Below are positions 1-12,531 of a stretch of DNA of 64,000 bases, piece after piece (position 1 is the stretch's first letter; each line of letters starts with the position of its first letter). A model generated the notes under the pieces. The model saw only the letters and a program-made list of their open reading frames with translations, had not been told where the DNA came from and did not search any database. The stretch spans positions 26,768,628 through 26,832,627 of the forward strand of contig NC_065576.1 of the NCBI RefSeq assembly GCF_937616625.2, in the 5' to 3' direction. This stretch comes from Mercurialis annua. Lineage: Eukaryota > Streptophyta > Magnoliopsida > Malpighiales > Euphorbiaceae. The translations under genes were made by a program, and so were the position numbers.

Positions 1-319
1 TGTTTCCTAACGTTTGTAAACATCTGGCTTAAATTGCTAAAAGGTGAAACCCTTGGATTTGTTTCCTAACGTTTATAAACATTTGGTTTAAATCGCTAAA
101 ATGGGTAAACGCTTGGATTTGTTTCCTAACGTTTGTAAACGTTGGGCTTAAATTGCTAAAAGGTGAAAAGCTTGGATTGGTTTCCTAATGTTTGTAAATG
201 TTTGGCCTAAATCGCTAAAAAGGTGAAACGTTTGGTTTTGTTTCTTAACGTTTTAAACGATTGGCTTAAATCGCTAAAAACGTGAAACGTTCAGTTTTGT
301 TTCGTAACGTTTGTAAGCA

Positions 320-416
320 TTTCAAACATTACGAAACAAAACCAAACGTTTCCCCATTTTATTGATTTAAGCCAAACTTTTAAAACGTTAAGAAACCAAA
401 GCAAATGTTTCACCTT
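320..416 (-). repeat. Inverted satellite patch 1
   Basis: About 1.5 monomers read as the reverse complement of the surrounding array, with ATTTAAGCC and TTACGAAACAAA in place of GGCTTAAAT and TTTGTTTCGTAA. The left junction is near GTAAGCATTTC and the right one near CACCTTTGTTTCG. Ends are approximate to about 5 bp. Confidence 0.85.
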
Positions 417-1593
417 TGTTTCGTAACGTTTTAAACGTGTGGCTTAAATCACTAAAATGGGGAAACATTTGGATTTGTTTCGTAACGTTTGTAAACGTAT
501 GACATAAATATCTAAAAAGATGAAACGTTTGGATTTGTTTCGTAACGTTTGTAAACCTTTGGCTTAAATCGCTTAAATGGGGAAACGATTGGATTGTTTC
601 GTAACGTTTGTAAACGTTTCGCTTAATTAGCTAAAAATGGGAAACGTTTGGTTTTGTTTCGTAACGTTTTTGTTTGGCTTAAATCGCTAAAAATATTAAA
701 CATTTGGTTTTGTTTCGTAACGTTTGTAAATGTTTGGCTTAAATCGCTAAGAAGGTAAAACGCTTGGATTTGTTTCGTAGCGTTTGTAAACGTTTGGCTT
801 AAATCACTAAAAATGTTAAACGTTTGGATTTGTTTCGTAACGTTTGTAAACGTTTGGATTAAATCGCTAAAAAGGTGAAACGCTTGGATTTGTTTCCAAA
901 CCTTTGTAATTGTTTTGCTTAAATAGCAAAAAAAGGTGAAACGTTTGGATTTGTTTCGTAATGTTTGGAAACGTTTTGATTTGTCTCGTAATATTTGTAA
1001 ACGTTTGTTTTTATTTCGTAACGTTTGTAAACGTTCGGCTTAAATTGCTAATAAGGTGAAACGTTTGGATTTATTTCGTAACGTTTGTAAATGTTTGGCT
1101 TAAATCGCTAAAAATGTGAAATTTTTGGTTTTTGTTTCGTAACATTTGCCTTAAATTGCTAAAAAAGTGAAACATTTGGTTTTGTTTCATAACATTTGTC
1201 AACGTTTGGCTTAAATTGCTAAAAAAAGTGAAACGTTTGGATTTGTTTCGTAACGTTTGTAAACGTTTGGCTTAAATTGCTATAGAGGTAAAACGTTTGG
1301 CTTGTTTCGTAACGTTTGGCTTCAATCGCTGAAAAGGTGAAAGCTTGGATTTGTTTCGTAATGTTTGTAAACGTTTGGCTTAAATCGCTAAAAAGGGGAA
1401 ATGTTTGGATTTGTTTCGTAACGTTTGTAAACATTTAGCTGAAATAGCTAAAAAGGGGAAACGTTTGGATTTGTTTTGTAATGTTTGTAAATATTTTGGC
1501 TTAAATTGCTAAAAAGGTTAACGTTTGTAAACGTTTGGCTTCAATCGTTAAAACAGTGAAACATTTGGATTTGTTTCGTAACGTTTGTAAACG

Positions 1594-2317
1594 TTTCCCC
1601 TTTTTAGCAATTTAAGCCAAACGTTTAAAATGTTACGAAACAAATCCTAACGTTTCCCCTTTTTAGCGATTTAAGCCCAATGTTTACAAACGTTACGAAA
1701 CAAATCCAAACGTTTCCCCTTTTTAGCGATTTAAGCCAAACATTTAAAACGTTTCCCCTTTTTACCGATTTAGGCCAAACGTTTACAAACGTTACGAAAC
1801 AAATCCAAACGCTTCACCTTTTTAATGATTTAAGCGAAACGTTTATAAACGTTATGAAACAAAACCAAACGTGTCACCTTTTTAGCAATTTATGCCAAAC
1901 GTTTACAAACGTTACGAAACAAATCGAAGCGTTTCACCTTTTTAGCAATTTAATCCAAACGTTTACAAACGTTACGAAACAAATCCAAACGTTTAAAAAT
2001 GTTACGAAACCAATCCAAACGTTTCACCTTTTTAGCGATTTAAGCCAAACGTTTAAAACGTTACTAAACTAAACCAAGCGTTTCACCTTTTTAGCAATTT
2101 AAGCCAAACGTTTACAAACGTTACGAACAAATCTAAACGTTTCACCTTTTTAGCGATTTAAGCCAAACGTTTACAAACTTTACGAAACAAATCCAAATGT
2201 TTCACCTTTTTAGAGATTTAAGTCAAACGTTTACAAACGTTACGAAACAAAACCAAACGTTTAAAACGTTACAAAACAAATCCAAATGTTTAAAACATTA
2301 CTAAACAAATCCAAACG
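1594..2317 (-). repeat. Inverted satellite patch 2
   Basis: About twelve monomers are in the opposite orientation to the rest of the left array. At the left end, TAAACGTTT of a forward copy runs straight into AAACGTTTCCCC of an inverted one. At the right end, CCAAACGTTT of an inverted copy runs into GTTTGCTTTAAATC of a forward copy. Both junctions therefore fall on the AAACGTTT palindrome that every monomer carries. The 130-codon plus-strand frame at 1680-2072 is this inverted repeat read through, not a gene. Confidence 0.92.
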
Positions 2318-3899
2318 TTTGCTTTAAATCACTAAAATGGTGAGACGTTTGGTTTTGTTTCGAAACGTTTGTGAATGTTTGGCTTAAATCTCTAAAAAGG
2401 TGAAACGTTTGGATTTGTTTCGTAACATTTGTAAATGTTTGGCTTAAATCGATAAAAAGGAGAAACGTTTGGATTTGTTTCATAACCTTTGTAAACGTTT
2501 GGCTTAAATTGCTAAAAAGGTGAAGCGTTTGGATTTGTTTCGTAACATTTGTTAATGTTTCGCTAATATCACTAAAAAGGTGAAACGTTTGGATTTGTTT
2601 CGTCACGATTGTAAACATTTGGCTTAAATTGCTAAAAAGGGGAATGGTTTGGATTTGTTTCGTAACGTTTGAAACGTTTGGCTTAAATGGCTAAAATGGG
2701 GAAACGTTTGGATTTGTTTCGTAATGTTTTAAACGTTTGTTTTTGTTCCGTAACGTTTTTAAACGTTTGGCTTAAATTGCTAAAAAGGTGAAACGCTTGG
2801 ATTTGTTTCGTAACGTTTGTAAACGTTTGGCTTAAATCGCTAAACTCGGGAAACATTTGGATTTTTTTCGAAACGTTTGAAAATGTTTGGCTAAACTGCT
2901 AAAAAGGTAAAACGTTTGGATTTATTTCGTAACGTTTGTAAACATTTGGCTTAAATTGCTAAAAATGTGAAATGTTTGGTTTTGTTTTGAAAAATTTGTA
3001 AATATTTGGTTTAAATCCCTAAAAAGTTGAAACGTTTGGTTTTGTTTCGTAACGTTTATCAACGTTTGGCTTAAATTGCTAAAAAGGTGAAACGTTTGGA
3101 TTTGTTTCGTAACGTTTTAAACGTTTGGCTTAAATCGCTAAAATAAAAAAACGTTTGTATTTGTTTCGTAACGTTTGTGAACGTTTGGATTTATTTTGTA
3201 ACGCTTGTAAACGTTTGGTTTTGTTTCGTGACGTTTGTAAACGTTTGGCTTAAATTGCTAAAAATGTGGAACGTTTGGTTTTGTTTCGTAACGTTTGTAA
3301 ACGTTTGGCTTAAGTTGCTAAAAAGGTGAAACGCTTGGATTTGTTTCGTAAAGTTTGTAAACGTTTGGGTTAATCGCTAAAAAGGTGAAACACTTGGATT
3401 TGTTTCTTAACGTTTGTAAACGTTTGGCTTAAATCGCAAAAAATGAGAAACGATTGGTTTTGTTCCGTAATGTTTGTAAACGTTTTGCTTAAATTGCTAA
3501 AAAGGGGAAACGTTTGGATTTGTTTCGTAACGTTTTTAAACGTTTGGCTTAAATAGCTAAAAAGGTGAAACGCATGGATTTGTTTCGTAACGTTTGTAAA
3601 TGTTTGGGTTATATCGCTAAAAAGGTTAAACGTTTGGATTTGTTTCGTAATGTTTGCCAACGTTTGGCTTAAATGGCTAAAAATATGCAATGCTTGGATT
3701 TGTTACATAACGTTTGTAAACGTTTGGCTTAAATCTCTAAAAAGGTGAAACGCTTGGAATTGTTTCGTAACGTTTGTAAGCGTTTGGCTTAAATTGCTAA
3801 AAAGGGGAAACGTTTGGATTTGTTTCGTAACGTTTGTAAACGTTTGGCTTAAATGGCTAAAAAGGTGAAACGCTTGGATTTGTTTCGTAACGTTTATAA

Positions 3900-6215
3900 A
3901 CGTTTGGCTTAAATCACTAAAAAGGCGAAACGCTTGGATTTGTTTCGTAACGTTTGTAAACCTTTGGCTTAAATCGCTAAAAATGTGTAACGATTGGTTT
4001 TGTTATGTAACGTTTGTAAACGTTTGGCTTAAATTTCTAAAATGGGGAAACGTTTAGATTTGTTTCGTAATGTTTGTAAACGTTTGGCATAAATCGCTAA
4101 AAAGGGGAAACGTTTGGATTTGTTTCGTAATGTTTGTAAACGTTTGGCTTCAAACGCTAAAAAGGGGAAACGTTTGGATTTATTTCGTAACGTTTGTAAA
4201 TGTTTGGCTTAAATCGCTTAAATAGGGAAACGTTTGGATTTGTTTTGTAACGTTTGTAAACGTTTGGCTTATATCGCTAAAAAGGTAAAACGTTTGGATT
4301 TGTTTCGTAGTGTTTGTAAACGTTTGGCTTAAATCGCTAAAATGTGGAAACGTTTGAATTTGTTTCTTAACGTTTGTAAATGTTTGGATTTTTTTTGTAA
4401 TGTTTGTTAAAATTTGGTTTTGTTTCGTGACGTTTGTAAACGTTTGGCTTAAATCGCTAAAAAGGTGAAACGTTTGGATTTGTTTCGTAAAGTTTGTAAA
4501 CATTTGGCTTTAATCACTAAAAATGTGAAAAGTTTGGATTTGTTTCGTAAAGTTTGTAAACGTTTGGCTTAAATTGCTAAAAATCGGAAATGTTTGTTTT
4601 TGTTCCGTAATGTTTGTAAACGTTTGGATTTGTTTCCTAGCGTGTGTAAATGTTTAGCTCCAATCACTAACAAGGTGAAACGTTTGGATTTAAATTGCTA
4701 AAGGTGAAACGTTTGGATTTATTTCGTAACATTTGTAAAAGTTGGGCTTAAATCACTTAAAAGGGGTAACGTTTGGTTTTGTTTCGTAACGTTTGTAAAC
4801 GTTCAGTTTAAATCGCTAAAAATGTGAAATGTTTGTTTTTGTTCCGTAGCGTTTGTAAAACATTTGGCTTAAATCGCTAAAAAGGGGAAACATTTGGTTT
4901 TGTTTCATAACCTTTATAAACGTTTGGCTTAAATCCCTAAAAAGGTGAAATATTTGGATTTGTTTCGTAGCGTTTGTAAACGTTTGGCTTATATTGCTAA
5001 AAATGTGAAACATTTGTTTTGGTTCCGTAATGTTTGTAAACGTTTGGATTTGTTTCGTAACGTTTGAAACATTTGGCTTAAATTGCTAAAAAGGGGAAAC
5101 GTTTGGTTTTGTTTTGTAACGTTTGTAAACGTTTGGCTTAAATCGCTAAAAATGTGAAACAATTGGTTTTGTTCCGTAACGTTTGTAAACGTTCGGCTTA
5201 AATCGCTAAAAATGTGAAACTTTTGGATTTGCTTTGTAACGTTTTAATTGTTTGGTTTTGTTTCGTAACATTTGTAAATGTTTGGCATAAATAGCTTAAA
5301 AGATAAAACGTTTGGATTTGTTTCGTAACATTTTGTAAATGTTTGGCTTAAATCGCTAAAATGGGGAAATGTTTGGGTTTATTTTGTAACGTTTGTAAAC
5401 GTTTGGCTTATATCGCTAAAAAGGTGAAACGTTTGGATTTCTTTCGTAACGTTTGTAAACGTTTGTCTTAAGTCGCTAAAATGGGGAAACGCATGGATTT
5501 GTTTCGTAACGTTTGTAAACGTTTGGCTTAAATGGCTAAAAAGGCGAAACGCTTGGATTTGTTTCGTAACGTTTGTAAACATTTGGCTTAAATCGCTAAA
5601 AATGTGTAACGATTGGTTTTTTTATGTAACGTTTGTAAACGCTTGGCTTAAATTTCTAAAAAGGGGAAACGTTTAGATTTGTTTCGTAATGTTTGTAAAC
5701 GTTTGGCATAAATTGCTAAAAAGGGGAAATGTTTGGATTTGTTTCGTAATGTTTGTAAACGTTTGGCTTCAAACGCTAAAAAGGGGAAACGTTTGGATTT
5801 ATTTCGTAACGTTTGTAAACGTTTGGCTTAAATTGCTTAAATAGGGAAACGTTTGGATTTGTTTTGTAACGTTTGTAAACGTTTGGCTTAAATCGCTAAA
5901 AAGGTAAAACGTTTGGATTTGTTTCGTAGTGTTTCGCTAAAATGTGGAAACGTTTGAATTTGTTTCTTAACGTTTGTAAATGTTTGGATTTTTTTTGTAA
6001 TGTTTGTTAAAATTTGGTTTTGTTTCGTGACGTTTGTAAACGTTTGGCTTAAATCGCTAAAAAGGTGAAACGTTTGGATTTGTTTCGTAGAGTTTGTAAA
6101 CGTTTGGCTTTAATAACTAAAAATGTGAAACGTTAGGATTTGTTTCGTAAAGTTTGTAAACGTTTGGCTTAAATTGCTAAAAATCGGAAATGTTTGTTTT
6201 TGTTCTGTAATGTTT
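3900..6215 (+). repeat. Local tandem duplication, about 1.6 kb
   Basis: The stretch 3900-4610 recurs at about 5520-6210, shifted by 1.60-1.62 kb. Shared rare variants make the pairing clear: AATGTGTAACGATTGG (near 3990 and 5605), a GTTTAGATTTG copy (4052 and 5671), a run of eight T in TTTTTTTTGTAATG (4388 and 5988), and TGTTAAAATTTGG. The second copy lacks about 19 bp near 5935, which explains the change in shift from 1619 to 1600 bp. Confidence 0.85.
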
Positions 6216-8200
6216 GTAAACGTTTGGATTTTTTTCGTAACGTATGAAAGATTTGGCTCAAATCGCTAAAAAGGTGAAACGTTTGGTTTTGTTTCGTAAC
6301 GTTTGTAAACGTTTGGCTTAAATTGCTAAAAAGGTGAAACGTTTGGATTTGTTTCGTAACATTCGTAAACGTTTGGTTTAAATTGCTAAAATTGTGAAAC
6401 GCTTGGATTTGTTTCGTAAAGTTTGTAAACGTTTTGCTTAAATCGCTAAAAAGGTGAAAGCTTGGATTTGTTTCGTAACGTTTGTAAACGTTTGGCTTAT
6501 ATCGCTAAAAAGGTGAAACGTTTGGATTTGTTTTGTAACGTTTTAAACGTTTGGCTTACACCGCTAAAATGGCAAAACGTTTGTATTTGTTTCGTAATGT
6601 TTGTAAACGCTTGGATTTGTTTTGTAAAGTTTGTAAATGTTTGGTTTTGTTTCGTGACGTTTATAAACGTTTGGCTTAAATAACTAAAAAGGGGAAACGT
6701 TTGGATTTTTCTCGTAACGTATGTAAACGTTTGGCTTCAATCACTAAAAATGTGAAACGCTTGGATTTGTTTCGTAAAGTTTGTAAACATTTGGCTTAAA
6801 TCACTAAAAAGGTGAAACGCTTGGATTTGTTTCGTAACGTTTGTAAACGTTTGGCTTAAATCGCTAAAAATGTGAAATGATTGGTTTTGTTCCATAACGT
6901 TTGTAAACGTTTGGCTTATATCGCTAAAAATGTGACACGTTTGGATTTTTTACGTAAAGTTTTAAACGTTTGGTTTTGTTTCGTAACGTTTGAAAACTTT
7001 TGGCTTAAATCTCTAAAAATGTGAAACGTTTCGATTTTTTCGTAAATTTTTAAACGTTTGGCTTAAATCACTAAAATGGGGAAACGTTTGGATTTGTTTG
7101 TAACGTTTGTAAACGTTTAGATTAAATCGCTAAAATGGTGAAACGTTTGGATTTGTGTCGTAACGTTTGTAAATGTTAGGTTTAAATCGCTAAAATGGGG
7201 AAACGTTTGGATTTGTTTCGAAACGTTTGTAAACGTTCGGCTTAAATCGCTAAAAAGAGGAAACGTTTTGATTTGTTTCGTAACATTTGTAAACGTTTGC
7301 CTTAAATCGCTAAAAAGGTGAATTTTAAGATTTGTTTCGTAGAGTTTGTAAACGTTTGGCTTTAATCACTAAAAATGTGAAACGTTAGGATTTGTTTCGT
7401 AAAGTTTGTAAACGTTTGGCTTAAATTGCTAAAAATCGGAAATGTTTGTTTTTGTTCTGAAATGTTTGTAAACGTTTGGATTTTTTTCGTAACGTATGAA
7501 AGATTTGGCTCAAATCGCTAAAAAGGTGAAACGTTTGGTTTTGTTTCGTAACGTTTGTAAACGTTTGGCTTAAATTGCTAAAAAGGTGAAACGTTTGGAT
7601 TTGTTTTGTAACGTTCGTAAACGTTTGGTTTAAATTGCTAAAAAGTTGAAACGCTTGGATTTGTTTCGTAAAGTTTGTAAACGTTTTGCTTAAATCGCTA
7701 AAAAGGTGAAAGCTTGGATTTGTTTCGTAACGTTTGTAAACGTTTGGCTTAAATCGCTAAAAAGGTGAAACGTTTGGATTTGTTTTGTAACGTTTTAAAC
7801 GTTTGGCTTACACCGCTAAAATGGCAAAACTTTTGTATTTGTTTCGTAATGTTTGTAAACGCTTGGATTTGTTTTGTAAAGTTTGTAAATGTTTGGTTTT
7901 GTTTCGTGACGTTTATAAACGTTTGGCTTAAATAACTAAAAAGGGGAAACGTTTGGATTTTTCTCGTAACGTATGTAAATGTTTGGCTTCAATCACTAAA
8001 AATGTGAAACGCTTGGATTTGTTTCGTAAAGTTTGTAAACATTTGGCTTAAATCACTAAAATGGGGAAACGTTTGGATTTGTTTCGAAACGTTTGTAAAC
8101 GTTCGGCTTAAATCGCTAAAAAGAGGAAACGTTTTGATTTGTTTCGTAACATTTGTAAACGTTTGCCTTAAATCGCTAAAAAGGTGAATTTTAAGATTTG
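6090..8200 (+). repeat. Local tandem duplication, about 1.25 kb
   Basis: A stretch beginning AGTTTGTAAACG at 6091 recurs at 7343, a shift of 1252 bp, and stays alignable to about 6810 and 8060. A TTAAATCGCTAAAAAGAGG variant followed by GAATTTTAAGATTTG appears at 7240-7335 and again at 8110-8200, so the duplicated units join there. This is unequal exchange inside the satellite. Confidence 0.8.
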
Positions 8201-9853
8201 TTTCGTAACGTTTGTAAACGTTTGTCTTCAATCACTAAAAAGGTGAAACATTTGGATTTAAATTTCTAAAAGGTGAAACGTTTGGATTTGTTTCGTAACG
8301 TTTGTAAAAGTTTGGCTCATATCGCTAAAAAGGTGAAACGTTTGGATTAGATTTGTAATGTTTGGCTTAAATCTCTACAAAGGGGAAACGTTTGGTTTTG
8401 TTTCATAACGTTTGTAAACGTTCGGCTTAAATCGCTAAAAATGTGAAACGTTTGTTTTTGTTCAGTAACATTTGTATACATTTGGCTTAAATCGCTAAAA
8501 AGGGGAAATGTTTGATTTTGTTTCATAACCTTTGTAAACGTTTGGCATAAATCCATAAAAAGGTGAAACGTTTGGATTTGTTTCGTAACGTTTTTAAACG
8601 TTTGACTTAAGTTGCTAAAAATGTGAAACGTTTGTTTTTGTTCCGTAATGTTTGTAAACATATGGATTTGTTTCGTAATGTTTGAAACATTTGTCTTTAA
8701 TTGCAAAAAAGGTGAAACATTTGGATTTGTTTCGTAACGTTTGTAAACTTTTGGCTTAAATCGCTAATATGGGGAAACGTTTGGATTTGTTTCGTAACGT
8801 TTGTAAACGTTTGGCTTAAATCCCTAAAATGGGGAATGTTTGGATTTGTTTCGAAACGTTTGTATACGTTTGGCTTAGATCACTAAAAATGTGAAACAAT
8901 TGGTTTTGGTCTGTAACGTTTGTAAACGTTTGGCTTAAATCGCTAAAAATGTGAAACTTTTCGATTTGCTTCGTAACGTTTTAAACATTTGGTTTTGTTT
9001 CGTAACGTTTGTAAACGTTTGGCTTAAATCGCTTAAAAGATGAAATGTTTGGATTTTTTTCGTAACGTTTGTAAAGTTTGGCTTAAATCGCTAAAATGGG
9101 GAAATGTTTAGATTTGTTTTGAAACGTTTGTAAACGTTCGGCTTATATCGCTAAAAAGGTGAAACGTTTAGATTTGTTTCGTAACGTTTGGAAATGTTTG
9201 TCTTAAATCGCTAAAATGGGGAAACGCTTGGATTTGTTTCGTAACGTTTGTAAACGTTTGGCTTAAATCGCCAAAAAGGTGAAACGCTTGGATTCTTTTC
9301 GTAACGTTCGTAAATGTTCGGCTTAAATTGCTAAAATAGGAAAACGTTTGGATTTGTTTCGTAACGTTTGTAAACGTTTGGCCTAAATCGCTAAAAATGT
9401 AAAATGATTGGTTTTGTTCCGTAACGTTTGTAAACGTTTGGCTTAAATCACTAAAAATGTGAATGTTTGGATTTGTTTTGTAAGGTTTTAAACGTTTGGT
9501 TTTGTTTCCTAATGTTTGTAAACGTTTGGCTTAAATCGCTAAAAAGGTGATACGTTTGGATTTGTTTCGTAATGTTTGTAAACGTTTGGCTTAAATTACT
9601 AAAATGGGGAAATATTTGGATTTCTTTCGTAACGTTTGTAAATGTTTGGCTTAAATCGCTAAAAAGGGGAAACGTTTGGATTTGTTTCTCAATGTTTGTA
9701 AAAGTTTGGCTTAAATTGCTAAAATGGGGAAACGTTTGGATTTGTTTCGTAACGTTTGTAAACGTTTGCCTTAAATCGCTAAAAAGGTGAAACGTTTAAC
9801 GTTTGTAAACGTTTGGCTTACATTGCTAAAAAGGTGAAACGTTTGGATTTGTT

Positions 9854-10700
9854 TCGTAGCATGTGTAAATGTTTAGCTCCAATCACTAAAAAGGTGAAAC
9901 GTTTGGATTTAAATTGCTAAAGGTGAAACGTTTGGATTTACTTCGTAACGTTTGTAAAAGTTGGGCTTAAATCACTTAAAAGGGGTAACGTTTGGTTTTA
10001 TTTCGTAACGTTTGTAAACGTTCAGTTTAAATCGCTAAAAAAGTGAAATGTTTGTTTTTGTTCCGTAGCGTTTGTAAAACATTTGGCTTAAATCGCTAAA
10101 AAGGGGAAACATTTGGTTTTGTTTCATAACCTTTATAAACGTTTGGCTTAAATCCCTAAAAAGGGGGAATGTTTGGATTTGTTTCGTAGCGTTTGTAAAC
10201 GTTTGGCTTATATTGCTAAAAATGTGATACGTTTGTTTTTGTTCCGTAATGTTTGTAAACGTTTGGATTTGTTTCGTAACATTTGAAACATTTGGCTTAA
10301 ATTGCTAAAAAGGTGAAATGTTTGGTTTTGTTTTGTAACGTTTGGCTTAAATCGCTAAAAATGGAAAACAATTGGTTTGTTCCGTAACGTTTGTAAACGT
10401 TCGGCTTAAATCGCTAAAAATGTGAAACTTTTGGATTTGCTTCGTAACGTTTTAATTGTTTGGTTTTGTTTCGTAGCATTTGTAAATGTTTGGCATAAAT
10501 AGCTTAAAAGATAAAACGTTTGGATTTGTTTCATAACATTTTGTAAATGTGGCTTAAATCGCTAAAATGGGGAAATGTTTGGATTTGTTTTGTAACGTTT
10601 GTAAACGTTTGGCTTATATCGATAAAAAGGTGAAACGTTTGGATTTGTTTCGTAACGTTTGTCTTAAGTCGCTAAAATGGGGAAACACATGGATTTGTTT
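9854..10700 (+). repeat. Diverged copy of 4635-5500
   Basis: A run of about 14 monomers repeats the order of rare variants seen 5.2 kb earlier: TGTGTAAATGTTTAGCTCC, a shortened copy TTTAAATTGCTAAAGG, GGGGTAACG, and TTTTAATTG. A shorter third match to its start lies near 11268. The copies differ by several substitutions and small deletions, so this duplication is older than the 5.7-kb and 2.17-kb ones further right. Confidence 0.75.
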
Positions 10701-12408
10701 CGTAACGTTTGTAAGCGTTTGGCTTAAATCGCTAAAAAGGGGAAACGCTTGGATTCTTTTCGTAACGTTTGTAAACGTTTGCCTTAAATCGCTAAAAATG
10801 TAAGACGATTGGTTTTGTTCCGTAACATTTGTAAACGTTTGGCTTAAATCACTAAAAATGTGAAAGTTTGGATTGTTTTGTAACGTTTTAAACGTTTGGT
10901 TTTGTTTCGTAACGTTTGTAAACGTTTGGCTTATATCGCTAAAAAGGGGAAACGTTTGGATTTGTTTCGTAACGTTTGTAAACATTTGGTTTAAATTTCT
11001 AAAATGGGGAAACGTTTGGATTTGTTTCGTAACGTTTGTAAATGTTTGGCTTAAATCGCTAAAAAGGGGAAACGTTTGGATTTGTTTCATAACGTTTGTT
11101 AAAGTTTGGCTAAAATCACTAAAATGGGGATACGTTTGGATTTGTTTCGTAACATTTGTAAACGTACGGCTTAAATCGCTAAAAAGGTGAAACGTATGGA
11201 TTTGTTTCGTAACGTTTGTAATCGTTTGGCTTACATTGCTAAAAAGGTAAAACGTTTGGATTTATTTCGTAGCGTGTGTAAATGTTTAGCTTCAATCACT
11301 AAAAAGGTGAAACGTTTGGATTTAAATTGCGAAAGGTGAAACGTTTGGATTTGCTTCGTAATGTTTGTAAAAGTTGGGCTTAAATCACTTAAAAGGGGAA
11401 ACATTTGGTTTTGTTTCATAACCTTTGTAAACGTTTGGCTTAAATCCCTAAAAATGTGAAACGTTTGTTTTTATTTCGTAGCGTTTGTAAACGTTTGGCT
11501 TATATTACTAAAAATGTGAAACATTTGTTTTGTACTGTAATGTTTGTAAACGTTTGGATTTGTTTCGTAACGTTTAAAACATTTGGCTTAAATTGCTAAA
11601 AAAGTGAAACGTTTGGTTTTGTTTTGTAACGTTTGTAAACGTTTGGCTTAAATTTCTAAAAAGCAGAAACGTTTCGATTTGTTTCATAACGTTTGTAAAC
11701 ATTTGGCTTAAATTGCTAAACAGGTGAAACGCTTGGATTTGTTTCTTAATGTTTGTAAACATTTGCCTAAAATAGCTAAAAACGAGAAACACTTGGATTT
11801 GTTTCGTAACTGTCACGACCCATTTTCATGAATCGCGACCGGCGCTAGGGTATGGGTAATGCAGTACCGAAACCCGTAGCTAGCCTTTCATTTAATTCAT
11901 AAACACATAAACCTGCAGAAAACCAATGTTCGGGGGCAACCGAGACTTCAGCCTAAACTAGCAGTTATAATAATCAACAGTTAATATAACATGCTTATTC
12001 AATTTTGAGTCTAAAATAGGCATAACATGAATAATCCGAAATAAATACATAACATGCCAGAGCAATATAACCAGTCAGACCAATCCGACAAACAACTGTA
12101 AAAATAATAATAAAGACGTCTAGTCAACTACTGCGGTCTAAGAATAAAATAGTTTGACAGTTTATCACAATAAAGGGAACCTCCGAGGAAAAGTAAATGC
12201 GGAGATCACCAGACTCTCTCAGATCATAACCCTGGGAAAATTGGAAAAACAACGGGGTCAGATATACTGAGATGAGTTCATACCACTATTTACATTTATT
12301 AAGTGGAAAACCTTTAAAACGTTTAAAACATTTAATAACGATATTACAGATAATAGTTGGAACCCTAATCCACAATTCTAAATAATAATAATAATCCAAT
12401 AGGTCTGG

Positions 12409-12531
12409 TCCCGAGAGCTGAGCTACACCGAGTTACCACTGGCCACACTTATACCAGAGTCCCGAGAGCTGAGCTACACCGAGTTACTCTACCTGGTCCC
12501 GAGAGCTATGCTCACACCGAGTTACCACATT
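12409..12531 (+). repeat. Tandem block inside solo LTR 1
   Basis: Three copies of a unit containing CCCGAGAGCTGAGCTACACC and GAGTTAC occur in a row, the third slightly changed. The block sits between sequences conserved in the LTR at 26420-29280 (CCCTAA...CCACAA on the left and CCGGTGCGCACGCAGTC on the right), where the equivalent block has an unrelated sequence. Confidence 0.85.

Larger units (their letters stand above)
1..11810 (+). repeat. 60-bp satellite array, left segment
   Basis: The sequence repeats with a 60-bp period; in many stretches (for example 3781-4200) successive copies stack exactly. A near-consensus copy elsewhere in the window is 24841-24900. Each copy carries two AAACGTTTGG decamers 30 bp apart, one TAACGTTTGT decamer, and the block TTAAATCGCTAAAAAGG. 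Copies differ mainly at CG dinucleotides (TG or CA instead) and by short deletions. There is no promoter, splice signal or conserved protein in this stretch. Open frames up to 158 codons (minus strand at 10614-11090, overlapping a plus frame at 10567-10803) come from the period being a multiple of three. I do not recognise the satellite family. The array runs off the left edge of the window. Confidence 0.97.
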
